Assembly (NCBI GenBank): GCA_964020975.1
Contig: OZ026618.1
Span: 38,764,390 to 38,828,389, forward strand
Direction: 5' to 3'
From: Hermodice carunculata
Taxonomy: Eukaryota > Annelida > Polychaeta > Eunicida > Amphinomidae
Length of the DNA stretch: 64,000 bases
This document shows positions 50,101-62,045 of the stretch, piece by piece. Within the stretch, counting starts at the first letter, position 1; each line of letters opens with the position of its first letter. A model generated the notes under the pieces. The model ran no database searches, was not told where the DNA came from, and worked only from the letters and a program-made list of their open reading frames with translations. The translations under genes were made by a program, and so were the position numbers.

Positions 50101-50427
50101 TTGGATTCGACATTGGTTTTGAGTAACATTGCACCAGGATATCTGCATTGTTTATATATTCCCAAGCTGGCTCCAGTTTACATAAATGTAGCTTCAAATG
50201 AAGAGTTGGTGTCCATTTCTTCAATTGGAGGTAAGAGAACAGATAGAATTATTGCTATCAGGGAAACCATGCAGGGAAAGTTAGAGATTGCTGATCTGGA
50301 GGAGATTACTGGAATAGGTAGGATTGATTTTGTGCAGAGAGGGATTGTTTCATTTGATATACCTCCTCCCAGGCAAGCTCCTGCGCCATCACCAGACTTG
50401 TTTAGGCTACTCACATCAATGGAGTAA
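50101..50427 (+). mobile_element. Helix-hairpin-helix segment of the fossil element
   Basis: The first long open stretch of the element carries a ComEA-like double HhH signature: 'INVASNEELVSISSIGG' followed by 'IIAIRETMQGKLEIADLEEI' and 'TGIG'. In the HhH_3 family such motifs bind DNA without sequence preference. It precedes the capsid region, an unusual place for such a domain. Confidence 0.7.
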
Positions 50428-51339
50428 AAAAATACCAAACGTGCGGGTGACCAATATGACTTGAGGACTAGAGTAAATACATTATGGGTGCATTCCCCTC
50501 TAACAAAAGTTGAGCAGAAATACTCAATAGCTGATGAGGAAAGACAGGTGACATATCCATCAGTATCTAATCCATTTAGTGAACAGGTATCTAGGGGAAT
50601 GACAGATTGAATAGCACCATTGGTCAGTATGGTTAGACACATAGCTCCGGGTGGTGTCTACAGGCGTCATGCTAAATTGTCTCATCTACCATCTGTTTCC
50701 AGATTTGTATCAACTGTAAGTAGCAGTGTTACAAATTCTGTGCCTGTTAACACTCATATTTCCTCTTCAGAGACGGGTGTACCATCTATTCAAACCCATG
50801 GGTTTGGTGGCAATGCTGTTATGGGAAGTAACGTTGCAGCACGGAATACTTTGAATGTGAATCCACAGACGCATACATCATGGGGTGGGGGTGGGGGTAC
50901 CTATTGCAGGACCATAAATGGGAGGCAGTGCTCAATTTCAGGAACAGTGACACCAGCCCAAATAAAAAACACATCAGTACAGATGCATAATGTGCCATTG
51001 TCTCAAGTGGGTTGAACATTTCAGGGCCTTTTTCAAAATTACTCGGTCCCAGTACACGTGCCTTCAAATTACCATCAGACAATGGGTCCTGGGATTTCAT
51101 TTATGCCCCATACACAAATGATGCCTCTTCAAAAGGTAAACCATTTGGCTTTTGATGGAAATCCAAATATTCCACAGGGTCCTGCTAATGTACCTATTAC
51201 TCTACTAGTTACAGGGAATGTTACCACTTCACAAGTTTTACCACCCTTTATTAGCTGGGTAAGTTCAGCGTCAGCAGGATGTCATGTTCAAGTGGGTAAT
51301 TCAATGAATTCTCAAAGAACTTCTAGGACAGGGAGCACA

Positions 51340-52320
51340 GCAAAGAGTATTCCCATGTCAAAATTAGCATCATATAATGGTTCACAGGATTGGCGACCGT
51401 ATATCTTGCACTTCAAAAGAACTGCCCAACGTTATGCATGGAGCGATGAAGAAAAGCTGGATAGATTGGTTGATGTGTTGACTGAGAAGGCCTTAAACTT
51501 TTTGTGACAGAAAGAGGATGAGTCTCTTGATGAATTTGCGGAACAGGCGCAAAGGTTAGCGCTGGATAGCTATCCAGACACTTCTATGGACGCCAGGTTC
51601 ATATTAGAAGACATTTCAAGACAGGCTTTTCTTCATGGCTGCACTCATCAAAGGGCCCCATATCAATTGGTGAACAAACAGCCTTAACCATTATCTAATG
51701 CTCTACGCTTAATGAAAAAACATGTTCAAAATCATGACATGGTCTGTAACACCTCAAAAAAATCTGTAAAAACAGTTGCATTTGCAGATGAATTGGATGA
51801 GTTTAATGCCAGATCAGTGGTTGTAACTGAACAGAAGCCCTTAGATGAGAGGATAGTGAACCTGGTTACAAAGGGGGTGAAACAGGGTGTCAAAGGTAGT
51901 TTTATGGAAGCTATGGCCCCTTTTACATGGTATATGCAGGATAGCAATAAATTGTTAAGAGACATGCAACTTTAAGTAAGATCAGATGGAGAAAGGAAAA
52001 AAGTGTCAGTAACAACTCCACCTCGGGTTAACCAAGGCATGCCACAAAGGACTGATAATAATATTTGTTTTAGATGCACAAGGGTAGGACATTTTGCCAA
52101 AGAGTGTCCATCAAGGTCACCTATGAGAGCACCCACTATGTCACGGGTGACAGGTTCCATGAAAAACAATTTAAAAGGGCAGGGGTTGATGGTAGGGGCC
52201 ACAAGTCAGCCTACAAGGGTTTGGGTGGCCACCATGTCATTAGTACAAAGGCAAATGATCTGGACCTCAGGGAGGTATCTTTTGATAGGAATGCCAAGAG
52301 TTTTAACTTGGGTATAGATG
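51340..52320 (+). mobile_element. Capsid and zinc-knuckle part of the fossil element
   Basis: Capsid-like text 'KLASYNGSQDWRPYILHFKR' and 'EEKLDRLVDVLTEKAL' is typical of retrotransposon gag. A CCHC knuckle 'CFRCTRVGHFAKEC' follows near 52,070. This is a fossil part, not a functional gene. Confidence 0.8.
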
Positions 52321-52344
52321 CGATAGTAAATGAAAAATAACACC

Positions 52345-53515
52345 GACACTTTTGTGGATACCGCAGCACAGATAACAGTTTGTAGCAAGGAATTTGCAAA
52401 AAAGGTAGGTATTTCAAAAAAAAAAAAAAAAAAACTGGCTGAAAAAGTAGTGTTGACAGGAGCGGCCAAGGTAAGTAATAAGGATGCCTGGGAGGCAAAT
52501 GACATGAAAAGATCATGTGCTGGTTGTCATTACCGTTGTGGAGTGCATAGCCGATGGAGCAAATTTCATTAGGAAGTTGATGATGGGGTTCCATCAGCAG
52601 TTTTTCAATATCACAGCAAGATATGGATTCAGAAGAGGACAGTGATACAGAAGATACACCAGAAAGTCAAGAAACAACAGTTAATGAGGAGTTATTGACC
52701 AAATATTCTTTGGAGATATTACGTAAAAAGCAATTGGAAGACCAGAATTTTGGTCCAGTTATCACCTGGTTAGAGTCTTCTAACAATCCCACCAATGATG
52801 AGTTATGGCTTAGTAGTCCATCTGTAAAGCACTTGTGCCTATGTCAGTATCAATTATCACTACAGTGGGGTGCTGTATTACAGGTGGGAAGGAGTGATTC
52901 CTTATAAGTGTCTGGCTGTGCCTGATAATTTAAAGCAGCAGCCTTTTCTGTGCCATGATGTTCGGCATGCTGGACATCTTGGTGAAAGCAAAACTCTGGA
53001 GCTGTTGAAACGAAGTTTATTCTTGTATGGCATGAACCAGGATTGCAAGTTGTATGTCCAAACATGTGCATAGTGTAGCCAGTCCAAGAAACCAAGGGTG
53101 TGGCCAAAAGTGGGCATGACCCGATATCATGTCAGTGCAACAATTTAAAGAATTCATTTTCATATCCTTGGTCCCTTTACAAGTAAGAAAGGAAACTTCT
53201 ATGTACCTTGCATAATCGATCAATTCAGTAAATGGTACGAATGTTATGCTCTACCAGATCAGATAGCAGAGACAATAGCAGGCAAATTGGTTGATGAATT
53301 TATACCCAGGTTTGGTTATCCTATGCAAGTACATACAGATCAAGGTAAGAATGTAGCTGGTAAAATTGTAACGTCCATATGTGAACTACTACAAATCCGT
53401 AAAACCCACACCACACCTTACAGACCCCGTAGTAATAGCCAGGTTGAAGGATATAGTCGTCTATTGTCGGGAATGATAAGGTGTTACCTTCAGAAGGACA
53501 ATCGGCAATGGTAAA
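52345..53515 (+). mobile_element. Protease-like and integrase parts of the fossil element
   Basis: A short 'DTFVDTAAQITVCS' near 52,350 resembles a retropepsin active-site region. The integrase zinc-binding part shows H-x4-H spacing ('HDVRHAGHLGESKTLELL') near 52,960. The core shows 'VHTDQGKN' near 53,330 and 'TPYRPRSNSQVEG' near 53,415, the Ty3/Gypsy-type integrase pattern. Confidence 0.8.
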
Positions 53516-54569
53516 AATACTTACCCCATCCAGGTGCCGCCATTTAGTCAATGGTTAACAGGATGACAGGTTTTTTCAGCAAATATGTAAATGTTAGGAG
53601 GGGAAGTACTTCAGCCAGCAGACTTACGATTTGGGATTTGGGAGCCAGAAGAAATTTCAGCTACTCCAGAATATGTTAGGAAATTGCTGAACAACATGAA
53701 AACTGCCCATGAGATAGATTGCAACATCTCCAGCAAGCACAAATTAGGTTAAAGAGGGATTTTGATCTATGGCTGGCTCAAAGGTCCTATGAAGTGGGCA
53801 TTCATTTTATAAGCTGCAGGTAGCCACTAAAAAAAGGACAAAGTCGGATGCAAAATCAAATCTGGAGTGGTCCTTTTTTGGTTGTCAAAGTGATGTCTCC
53901 AGTTTTGTTCTGGATCAAAGGTAGGAAAAACAGAAACGGTAGTACATAATGATCGTTCAAAATTATGTAAGGATCATCAGATTCCCATTTGGTTATGAAG
54001 AATGCCTGACAGCTTATTAGATCTAAATGCAACAATAGCCTAGGGTGAAGCAGAAAAGGAAGAAGAACAAAATCTCCAGTGACTTTTTGATGAGGAGAAA
54101 GTCATAACACCTACACCTGAGCCAGGCAAGCGTCAGCCAGCGACAGCCAAATGTACACAAGAAGTGGCACTGGAGCAACAGGGATCTCTTTGTTGCACTT
54201 AGGGAAACGATATGGGATTAGGAAAGCAGGAAGGTTTAAGACCTGTAAGAACACAGAGAAGTCATGCAGTGAAGCCACCAGCTCACTTATTAGACTTTGA
54301 CATTGGCTAGACATTTTAGATAGTTTACTTTCAGGCGTTGGTTGGCTAGAAGCTGGCTTCCCTAGAGTTAGAGTTATTAAAGCTTGAATTGTTCCAGATG
54401 TTGGTGGGATAAATTCTGGATTACACAATGATGCTACCGGAACTGTGTAGAAACTATAAATTCATTACAGTGACTAAAAGTAAAGCAAATATTTGTTCAT
54501 ACAACATGGTCATGGTAACTATTGTTAATTAATACAATTGACAGTTGTGTTTTGTGTGTTGTAAATATT

Positions 54570-56160
54570 TGGTTGTGGACATGGAGAGGGATATGGATGA
54601 GCAGCAATACTTCAATTGGTTAGACTGGGATGATTGGAGTTCTGATGACAATAAGATGAGATCATTCGAGAGACTGAGGAGTCTGTGATTGCACTTGAAG
54701 TGAACCATGATGTAAAGATTGTGTTAGAGGGCGGAATTGAACCAGAGGGTGCAGTGATGGAAGGAGAGGAAGTATTGATTCCATCAGGGAAGACCACAGA
54801 TCAGAGGATGGTGTTGACTGACAGGGACAACATGTAGATTACTTTCAAAAGGAAAAACAACATGGGGCACATCCTTGTCCCATTTGTCATATGCGGGATA
54901 GCCATGTGAAGAGACATGTTTTGAAAGAGCATTTACCGTGGTATGTCTCTCCACACACAGACACAGCATGCTGGAAATGTGGTTGCTAGACATCTCAACT
55001 GGAAAATCTGCACTGGCATGTTGAATGTCACACAGAGGATGATTTTTGAAATGAAATTTGTGGATAATTCATCGGCAAATTTGGCTGATGTTAATGATAG
55101 AATTCTTGTTTACCTTTGCAGGAATGCTGGGTTTCTCACACTTACAACAGCTGCTATCTCTCATTGTGAGTCATCAATTCTATGACTTATGATCAGTATG
55201 GACGAGCAAAGAAGCACAGTTGGCAGGTTGCTATGAAGAACCCACAGGGAATAGGGTGAAGGATCCAGATTCTGTCATGGCAGGAGTTCCCCAAGAGGTT
55301 GCACATTTGTTGCATTGGCGAGTTCTGGTCATGTTAGTTGCTTTGTTACCAGAATCTGACCAGTTGAATGCTAAGTCTTCAGAGAGAATGGTAGCGCTGT
55401 TAGGGGACTATATTAATACAGTGAATTAAAAAAAAAATTATCGGGAGTATCATGGGTTATTGATTCCCACTGTCATTTGGAGAGCTGTTGAAGAAAACGG
55501 GTTGAAGAGATCTGTTTGAGGTACTTCAAGAGCAACAGACATCAGAATATTTAAAACTAGAGTATGATGTTTCCAACCAGTGTTTTGATAACGAAGGATT
55601 GATTGCAGAGGGCATGAGGTACTTACGGGAAGGTCAAGGTGGAAGGGTCAAATTAACAGTGAGACTTCATCCCAGGTTTGTATCAAATAGAGATAGCATC
55701 AGATTGATTGGAATGGTTGATGAGTTTCTGCAAACAGAAGACGTGTTGGGTTTGGAGAGGTTGGGTTGGATTATAATGATAATAAAATCACTGAGGACAG
55801 GAAAAGGCAACAAAGAAAGATGTTTGAAGCAGTCTTACCTATGGCCATGAAATACAGAGTATCTGTGGTTGTTCATTGTAGAATTGTGAAGAATAAAGAA
55901 GCTTTGCATCAGTGCCTAAGTTTGATGGAACATATTCTTGACAGTGAGCACAAGGTTCACGTTCATTGCATTGATGGCGACCTGCAAGATGTAGAAGATT
56001 GGATTCAGTGGTTTCCCAATGCGGTTTTATGATTCATGGCTTTGTGTTTAAGGAAAGGGAGAGAATGTAAGCAGGGAGTGTTGCATGTGTTAAGAAGGAT
56101 TCCTCTCCAAAAGATTGTTTTATAGATGGATTCTCCATGCATTGTTCCTCCAGTATTTGA
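54570..56160 (+). mobile_element. Zinc-finger and TatD-like part of the fossil element
   Basis: Beyond the integrase and before the 3' terminal repeat lies a C2H2-type finger ('CPICHMRDSHVKRHVLKEH', near 54,880-54,935). It is followed by TatD-family signatures: 'IDSHCHLE' near 55,455, 'VVVHCRIV' near 55,865, 'HVHCIDGDLQDVEDWIQWFP' near 55,960-56,020 and a 'DSP' near 56,125. TatD proteins are metal-dependent nucleases; the closest animal relative by pattern is TATDN2. The accessory role is unknown and the copy is broken. Confidence 0.7.
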
Positions 56161-57062
56161 GCATCTGTACAGCATAGTAACCCAGGCATGATAATGGACA
56201 TTGGCCAGTTTGTGGGGTATGCCAAGAATCTGCCATATGGTGTAGTGTGCAAAGAAGCAAGTCAGGTCACTAAATTTTTATATTAATTGATTAAAAAAAA
56301 ATAGAATAATGAAATTTGTGTGTGGTTTGTATGTGTGGTCGGATGTATCTGCCTTGTATACAAATATAGATTCAATGGTTGTGCATACAAGCTTTACCAG
56401 GGATGACTCGAATATACAAAGTGAATCAGGCTGACAGTAATGAAGTCAGTCACTCTGATATAGATTTGCAGGATAGAGTGAATTGGAATACCTGATGTTG
56501 TATGTAGCTATATGTCAGCATCAGGTTAAGATGTTGAGCATTGCTCTCTTGTCATGTTGACTTAGATAAAGAATTGTAGGGCATTTAGAGATTTATAAAG
56601 TAATATGGGAAACAATTGTATTATTGTTTTATATGAATTGTTTCCAGGGAGTAAAATATTTACTTCCTGGAAGTAAAATGATCATTTTGGGGGTAGATCA
56701 AGGGGGATATAAATATATTGCTTTTCATATGTTGATATGTTGGTGGCAACTTTTTTATAGATGCCAGATTAATAATGTTAAACTTGTTGAATATTGGATG
56801 ACTGATGTTAACCCTTAACATTTTCTCTTTCGCCTTCAGGTGTCATGCTGTCTGTGTTCAAGTTATAGCACACATCCACACATGAACCTTGCACCATTTT
56901 GGAGTATAGAATACATTGCATGGAATCACAATTTTTGCCATTTGGATCTTATCCCATGAAGTTTCCTACCTTGCGCACACTAAGTAAACAGGACTTGACA
57001 GCCATTGTCAAACTCATAATAATTCAATTATGAGGAATCTTTTCAAAATGGGGAAGAAATAT

Positions 57063-57630
57063 GGTGGTTTGGGATATGACAACTACTCCCTGAAACCGGA
57101 AGTGATGCCTGCAGTGGAAGATATAGGTCAACAGGTGATCCTCTGATGTGTGCTGCTTTTGCCGGGAACTCTGAACGAAGACACACGTGTGTAATACAGT
57201 GTTTGTAATGAGTAGGATTTTCCTACGTTTGTAGGATTTGAGAATAATTATAGGATTTAGTAGGATTTTGGGTGAAAATGCTCAAATTTGTAGGATTTTT
57301 GCCTCTAATTCATAAAAACAACAAAAATGTGTGTTAAGTTGAGCATTTATACATGCTTTTGGAGTTTCTGTAGTTCTGACAACAGGGCAAAGAAAAGTCA
57401 TGATGTCATATAAGCTTTAAAATTGGCTAAAATACTCCAGTTTTTTTGGGTGTCAAAAATACCACATTCACAATGCTGTGACACCTAACCCAGAAAAGTA
57501 GGATTTTTTGTCAATCATTGTTACAAACACTGGTACTATTCGCCCCACGCTGCCTGTGGCGACGGCAATTGCTTCCCGGCAGAAGACAGAAGCCAAGCTT
57601 ATATTACTGTGGAACCAGGTGCTCCAAGGA
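57063..57630 (+). repeat. Right terminal repeat of the fossil LTR element
   Basis: Same orientation and text as the left repeat, split by a nested hAT-type MITE at 57,197-57,532. The shared ETS-type site lies near 57,097. Confidence 0.7.
57197..57532. mobile_element. hAT-type MITE nested in the right terminal repeat
   Basis: 336 bp starting CAGTGTTTGTAA and ending TTACAAACACTG, a perfect 12-bp inverted repeat with the hAT-like CAGTG start. The 8-base flanks GTGTAATA and GTACTATT are a partial match, consistent with an aged 8-bp target duplication. The interior repeats GTAGGATTT several times and has no coding capacity. The left terminal repeat lacks it, so it inserted after the LTR element. 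Confidence 0.8.
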
Positions 57631-57639
57631 ATGCTATTG

Positions 57640-58035
57640 ACTAATGACATACCTTTCATGCTTAATTTCGAAACTGAATCGACATAATCCTTTACACAAG
57701 CTCGGCAATAACAAGATAAGGAATTAATAAAAGTGAAATAAAAAGAAACTGAAATAGTTTTATTGAAACCTTTCCTGCAAACTACTACAGCTATCGTTTA
57801 GTCAATTATTTCAATTATTCGCAATCATTTATGTAAGGTAATATGTTATTACGCTGTTTCCCATGATTTTTTCAGCATATCAAATGTATAGGTATAAGAC
57901 AAAATCTCAAAATATATCAAGCTTAAGAGGTGGTATGAAACATTTGGGGGGAGGGGGGCAATAAAATTATAAAGTATAAGTAACACATCCTTATATTGTT
58001 GATGTGTACTTTGATGAATTATGCCGCAATTGATA
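57640..58035. other. No gene recognised
   Basis: AT-rich spacer between the fossil element and the tandem duplication. It holds a short G-rich tract near 57,945. Confidence 0.5.
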
Positions 58036-60595
58036 TCAAGACTACGAAAGGTTAGTGTGACATGCATCAAAATTGAATAACATCAAATGATTTTAAAAAA
58101 ATATATCTGTTATCAACTAGAATTGAAACTGTTTGATTACCACAATTTCTTACCAGACCAGTCAGATTGAGTTACATGTAATTATGATCATCAGCAGTGT
58201 GTCACCTAATTTTAGATTTGTGTGTAACCAAAAAAAAAAAAAAAATATATGAAAATTTCTTTACAATTATAAGTCAATAATGATAAGAGATATAATCATA
58301 CAACTATCATTGTTATGCCAAATGACAGAAACGGCGATTATTAGGCGTGAATGATAATGCCTCATGAGATGAATATTATGTCCTGCTGATGATTGAAACT
58401 GCATGAATTATCGAATGGAGATTATTTATTTAAACTTAAAAATATTTATTTTTCTTTATTTATAAGTTCAATGCAAAATTAGAGGACTTCATACAATTAA
58501 TACATATTAATGGGAATCTTTTTATCTTGGAGCCATATGTTATGATGATATGCCAATATGCACTTGCAATATATCATCCATACTTTTTAGTTCCGACATT
58601 TGATAGAATACATCTACACAAAAAGAACTTCCAGCCATGCATACTTTTGTTGAAAAATACTTATGAGTTTTACTTCAGAAATTCTCTGGTAAAAGCCTGG
58701 TATCTTACAAAGAGGGTAGGGATAATTTTAGTTTAACAACGGCCTGAGTTTAAGAAGGTTGGCAAGAAATGAGAGAGAGAGAAAAGGGACTAAGAAAGCT
58801 ATATGTCCTTGTTCTTCTGGAATACATGTGGATTTCACGGGCCTATTTGACCTATAGGCCCTTTGACCCCCTTGTATTGTAACAAATGGTCCAATAGAAA
58901 AAGGGCTAAACTACCACAAAGTCAAGTTGTATGCATTAAACCTCGTTTTTTTCTGCATTTACTTTGTGTATACAGAATAAGCATTATTTTTTGCCCCTAA
59001 CCAAAATATATGCAAGTAAATCAGATATTTTTGGGACAAAAAGAGTTTGTTTCTTCCTTTCCAGTGCAATTGTTTAAATATAACCTAGGCTCATGTTCCT
59101 GTGGTACAATGATATATATCAAATACAGAGTGTATTCAACAAAATATGATACAGAATATTGAAACAGAAAATGTAGTCGAAAAACGTAATGACCCAGCCT
59201 TTGTGATGAAAAGAAGGACTGTGTCCATTGTGCAAAGTTCCAATCCAAAATAATTAACACTGCATAAACTACAAAACATACTCTGCATCTTATAACATCA
59301 CAGGCCCCATCCCGATGCAAACAAGACTCCTTCAAGACTAAGAAAATTTTGTGTGACATGCATTGAAATTTAATAAAATCAAACGATTTTTACAAATATA
59401 TATTTGTAATGGTCTAGAATTAAAACTGTTTGATTGCCATGATGTCTTACAAGACCAGTCAGATTGAACTATGTGATTATGATCATCAGCAGAGTGTAAC
59501 TTGATATTAGATTTGTGTGTTACAAAAAAGAATATATGAAAATTGCTTTACAAAAGTAAGTCAATAATGTTAAGAGATGAAATCATACAAATAGCATTGT
59601 TATGCCAAATAACCAAAACAATGATTATAAGGCGTGAATGATAATGCTTCATGAGATGAATACTATGTCGTGCTGAGTGATTGAAACTACATGAATTATC
59701 GAATGGAGATTATTTATCTAAATCTAACTGTTTCATTTATAAGTCAGAATGCACAATTAGAGGATTCATTCCATTAAAACACATAAATGGGAATCTTTTT
59801 ATCTTGGAGCCATATGTTATGATGGTATACCAAAATGCACTTGCAATACACCATCTTTACTTTCTAGTTCCGACATTTGATAGATTACATCTACATAAAA
59901 ATATCTTCTAGCTATGCCTATCTTTGTTCAGAAATACTTGGGAGTTATACTTCTCAAAGTTTTTGGTAAAAACCTGGCATCATATGAAGAGGGTTGGGAT
60001 AATTTTAACTTAATAAGGACCTGAGTTTAAGAAGATTGCAAGATATGAGAGAGGAATTGGACTACGAGAGTTATATACCTCTGCTCCTCTGAAATACATG
60101 TGGATTTCACAGACCTATCTGACCCATAGGCCTTTTGATCTACTTGTATAAGGACAAAAGGTCCCATGGAGAAAGAACTTAACTACCACAAAGTCAACTA
60201 GTATCCATTGAACCTCGTTTTCCTGCATTTGCTTTGTGTGAACAGAACAAGATAAATTTTTGGCCCCAAACCAAAATATCTGCAAGTGAATCAAACATGT
60301 TCCGGATAAAAAGAGTTTGGTTTTTGCTTTCCAGTAAAATTGCTTAAATGTCACCTAGGCTCTTGCTCTTGTATGTATGTATGTATCAAATACAGAGTGT
60401 ATTCAACAAGATATGATACAGAATAATGGAACACAAATGTACATCAAAGTGTAATGACCTTACCTTTGTAATAAAAAGAAAGAATTTGTCCACTGTGCAA
60501 AGCTCTAAGTCAAAATAATAGACACCTCATTTACTACGAAACATATTCTGCATCACATAGCTTCGCAAGGTCCATCCCCATACAAACAAGACTCC
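58036..60595. repeat. Tandem duplication, unit of about 1.3 kb
   Basis: Unit A (58,036-59,331) and unit B (59,332-60,595) are direct copies offset by 1,296 bases. Both begin TCAAGACTA and contain GGGAATCTTTTTATCTTGG then AGCCATATGTTATGATG. Later both hold 'ATACATGTGGATTTCAC' and end near 'ACAAGACTCC'. By eye they agree at roughly 80-85%. Short frames in both copies share 'LEPYVMM' but neither extends to a recognisable protein. Confidence 0.85.
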
Positions 60596-61350
60596 ACTCA
60601 CCTCAGATATCGACCAAATAAAATGTGCACGGTTCAGTCATTCCAGGTAAGATGATCCAGATGCATGCTAGCTCAAAGCATACAACCAATCAAAAGCCAT
60701 CCTGCGGTTACCTCAATCAATCAGACTAGAGCTTGATCTAAAATTCCTTGGGGGGGGGGGGGGATTTCCGTGATATCATCAATGCAACAGGATAGTCGAT
60801 CTATAAATATGTAGCATACCTACTTTCTTCATCAGGACGGCAGGTTGAAGCGGGGCTTTTAAAGATTAAAGGGTAACATTTACAGCTATCCACATGCAAT
60901 ATAATCCAATTGACAGTTAAGGACACTTCAGACACCAAAAACCTTTGCATGGCCGCTTTTGAAATTTTAACAGTTTTTACAAGATGATTGTCCTTTCTAT
61001 TAGTTGTGAAAATTTCGAGCTTTTAACTAAAGTAGAAATATGTGAAAAACGCCAAAAACCACACAGGCATGTGGACATCCGAACGTCCCATGTGTCATTC
61101 TTTTGGTTTTCAGCCGCCAAACGGAACAATGCCACCCGTCAATCATACTGAACAGCCTGTCACGTGGCTGCAGGTAGCAACGGCCCATGGCACAAAGACA
61201 GTGGTATCAGGGCGGCAATGCGAAATAAGGCAGCATGCCGAAAGTATGCTTGTGGGCAGGGAAAAGATGCAAACATGGTAACATATCATAGCCTTAGTGG
61301 TTTACTTTATAGTTATCTTGCTTGTTTTGCGTTCTAATGAAGGGAGACTT
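60596..61350. other. No gene recognised
   Basis: Includes a G14 tract at 60,750-60,763 and a 79-residue plus frame (61,042-61,281) without a known domain. Confidence 0.45.
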
Positions 61351-61351
61351 T

Positions 61352-62045
61352 AAATGTTCAAGGGGAGCGGGAATCATCAAACGATGTCCCTTCAAACTTC
61401 AAAGGCCGTGTCGCGATGGATTACTCCAGCGGTCCTTCACACCAAAGACAGGCGGGGGAAAAAACTTACACCCTAATCAACGACACCCACGCACATAATA
61501 ATACTTTATCGGGACCCAGGGATAAGGAAATAAAAGTACAAATAAACACATTGAAATAAACATAAACGTGAACACAAGAGAAAACACACAAACTAGCGTT
61601 ACAAAGCTCAGGTTGCAAAGAGAAATGAAACTCATTGAGAAAACAACTACAAAATAATGATAAACTAACTAAGTAAAGTGTAAAGACAAGTCTAACAAGC
61701 TAGCTACATAAGGTATACAGATACGAGACGAGTAAATACAATAAAACACAATCCCTAAAAACGGGGTGAAGAGGTAGGGGGCGGAAGACCAAACCCGCCA
61801 TCCGTGCACTGACCACGAGTGGTCGCAGGCCGCCCCACCGAAGCAAGGCAAGGCAACACAACTTTCGTTGCCAGGCTAGAGGTCACGGGGCCAGAAGGGC
61901 CGCCTCCATGACGTCACACTTTGAAACCAGACTATCGCTATCGCCATTTGACAGATCGCTGAATAATGTTTTCCGTACTTCAAAGGCTCTTTTATTCATG
62001 CGATTGGCCAAGAATTGATTGACAGCCTCCCCAAATGTTCAAGGA
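61352..62045. other. CpG-richer block bounded by a 12-bp direct repeat
   Basis: AAATGTTCAAGG occurs at both edges (near 61,353 and 62,034). The interior is richer in CpG than its flanks and contains TGACGTCA (a CRE palindrome, near 61,910). ACTTCAAAGGC occurs at both sides (near 61,397 and 61,978). It could be a promoter or an old mobile-element insertion. No frame supports a protein. Confidence 0.35.

Larger units (their letters stand above)
48339..57640 (+). mobile_element. Fossil Ty3/Gypsy-like LTR element with accessory parts
   Basis: Direct terminal repeats (48,339-48,550 and 57,063-57,630, the latter enlarged by a nested MITE) flank about 9.3 kb. The order of recognisable parts is: long leader, helix-hairpin-helix segment (50,101-50,427), capsid (about 51,340-51,700), zinc knuckle (about 52,065-52,110), protease-like stretch (about 52,350-52,410), integrase (about 52,940-53,510), C2H2 finger (about 54,870-54,945) and TatD-like region (about 55,450-56,150). 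The copy is broken, with well over ten breaks. By-eye divergence between the terminal repeats of about one base in ten suggests an old insertion. Family assignment rests on the capsid, knuckle and integrase motifs. Carrying HhH and TatD parts is unusual. Confidence 0.8.
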
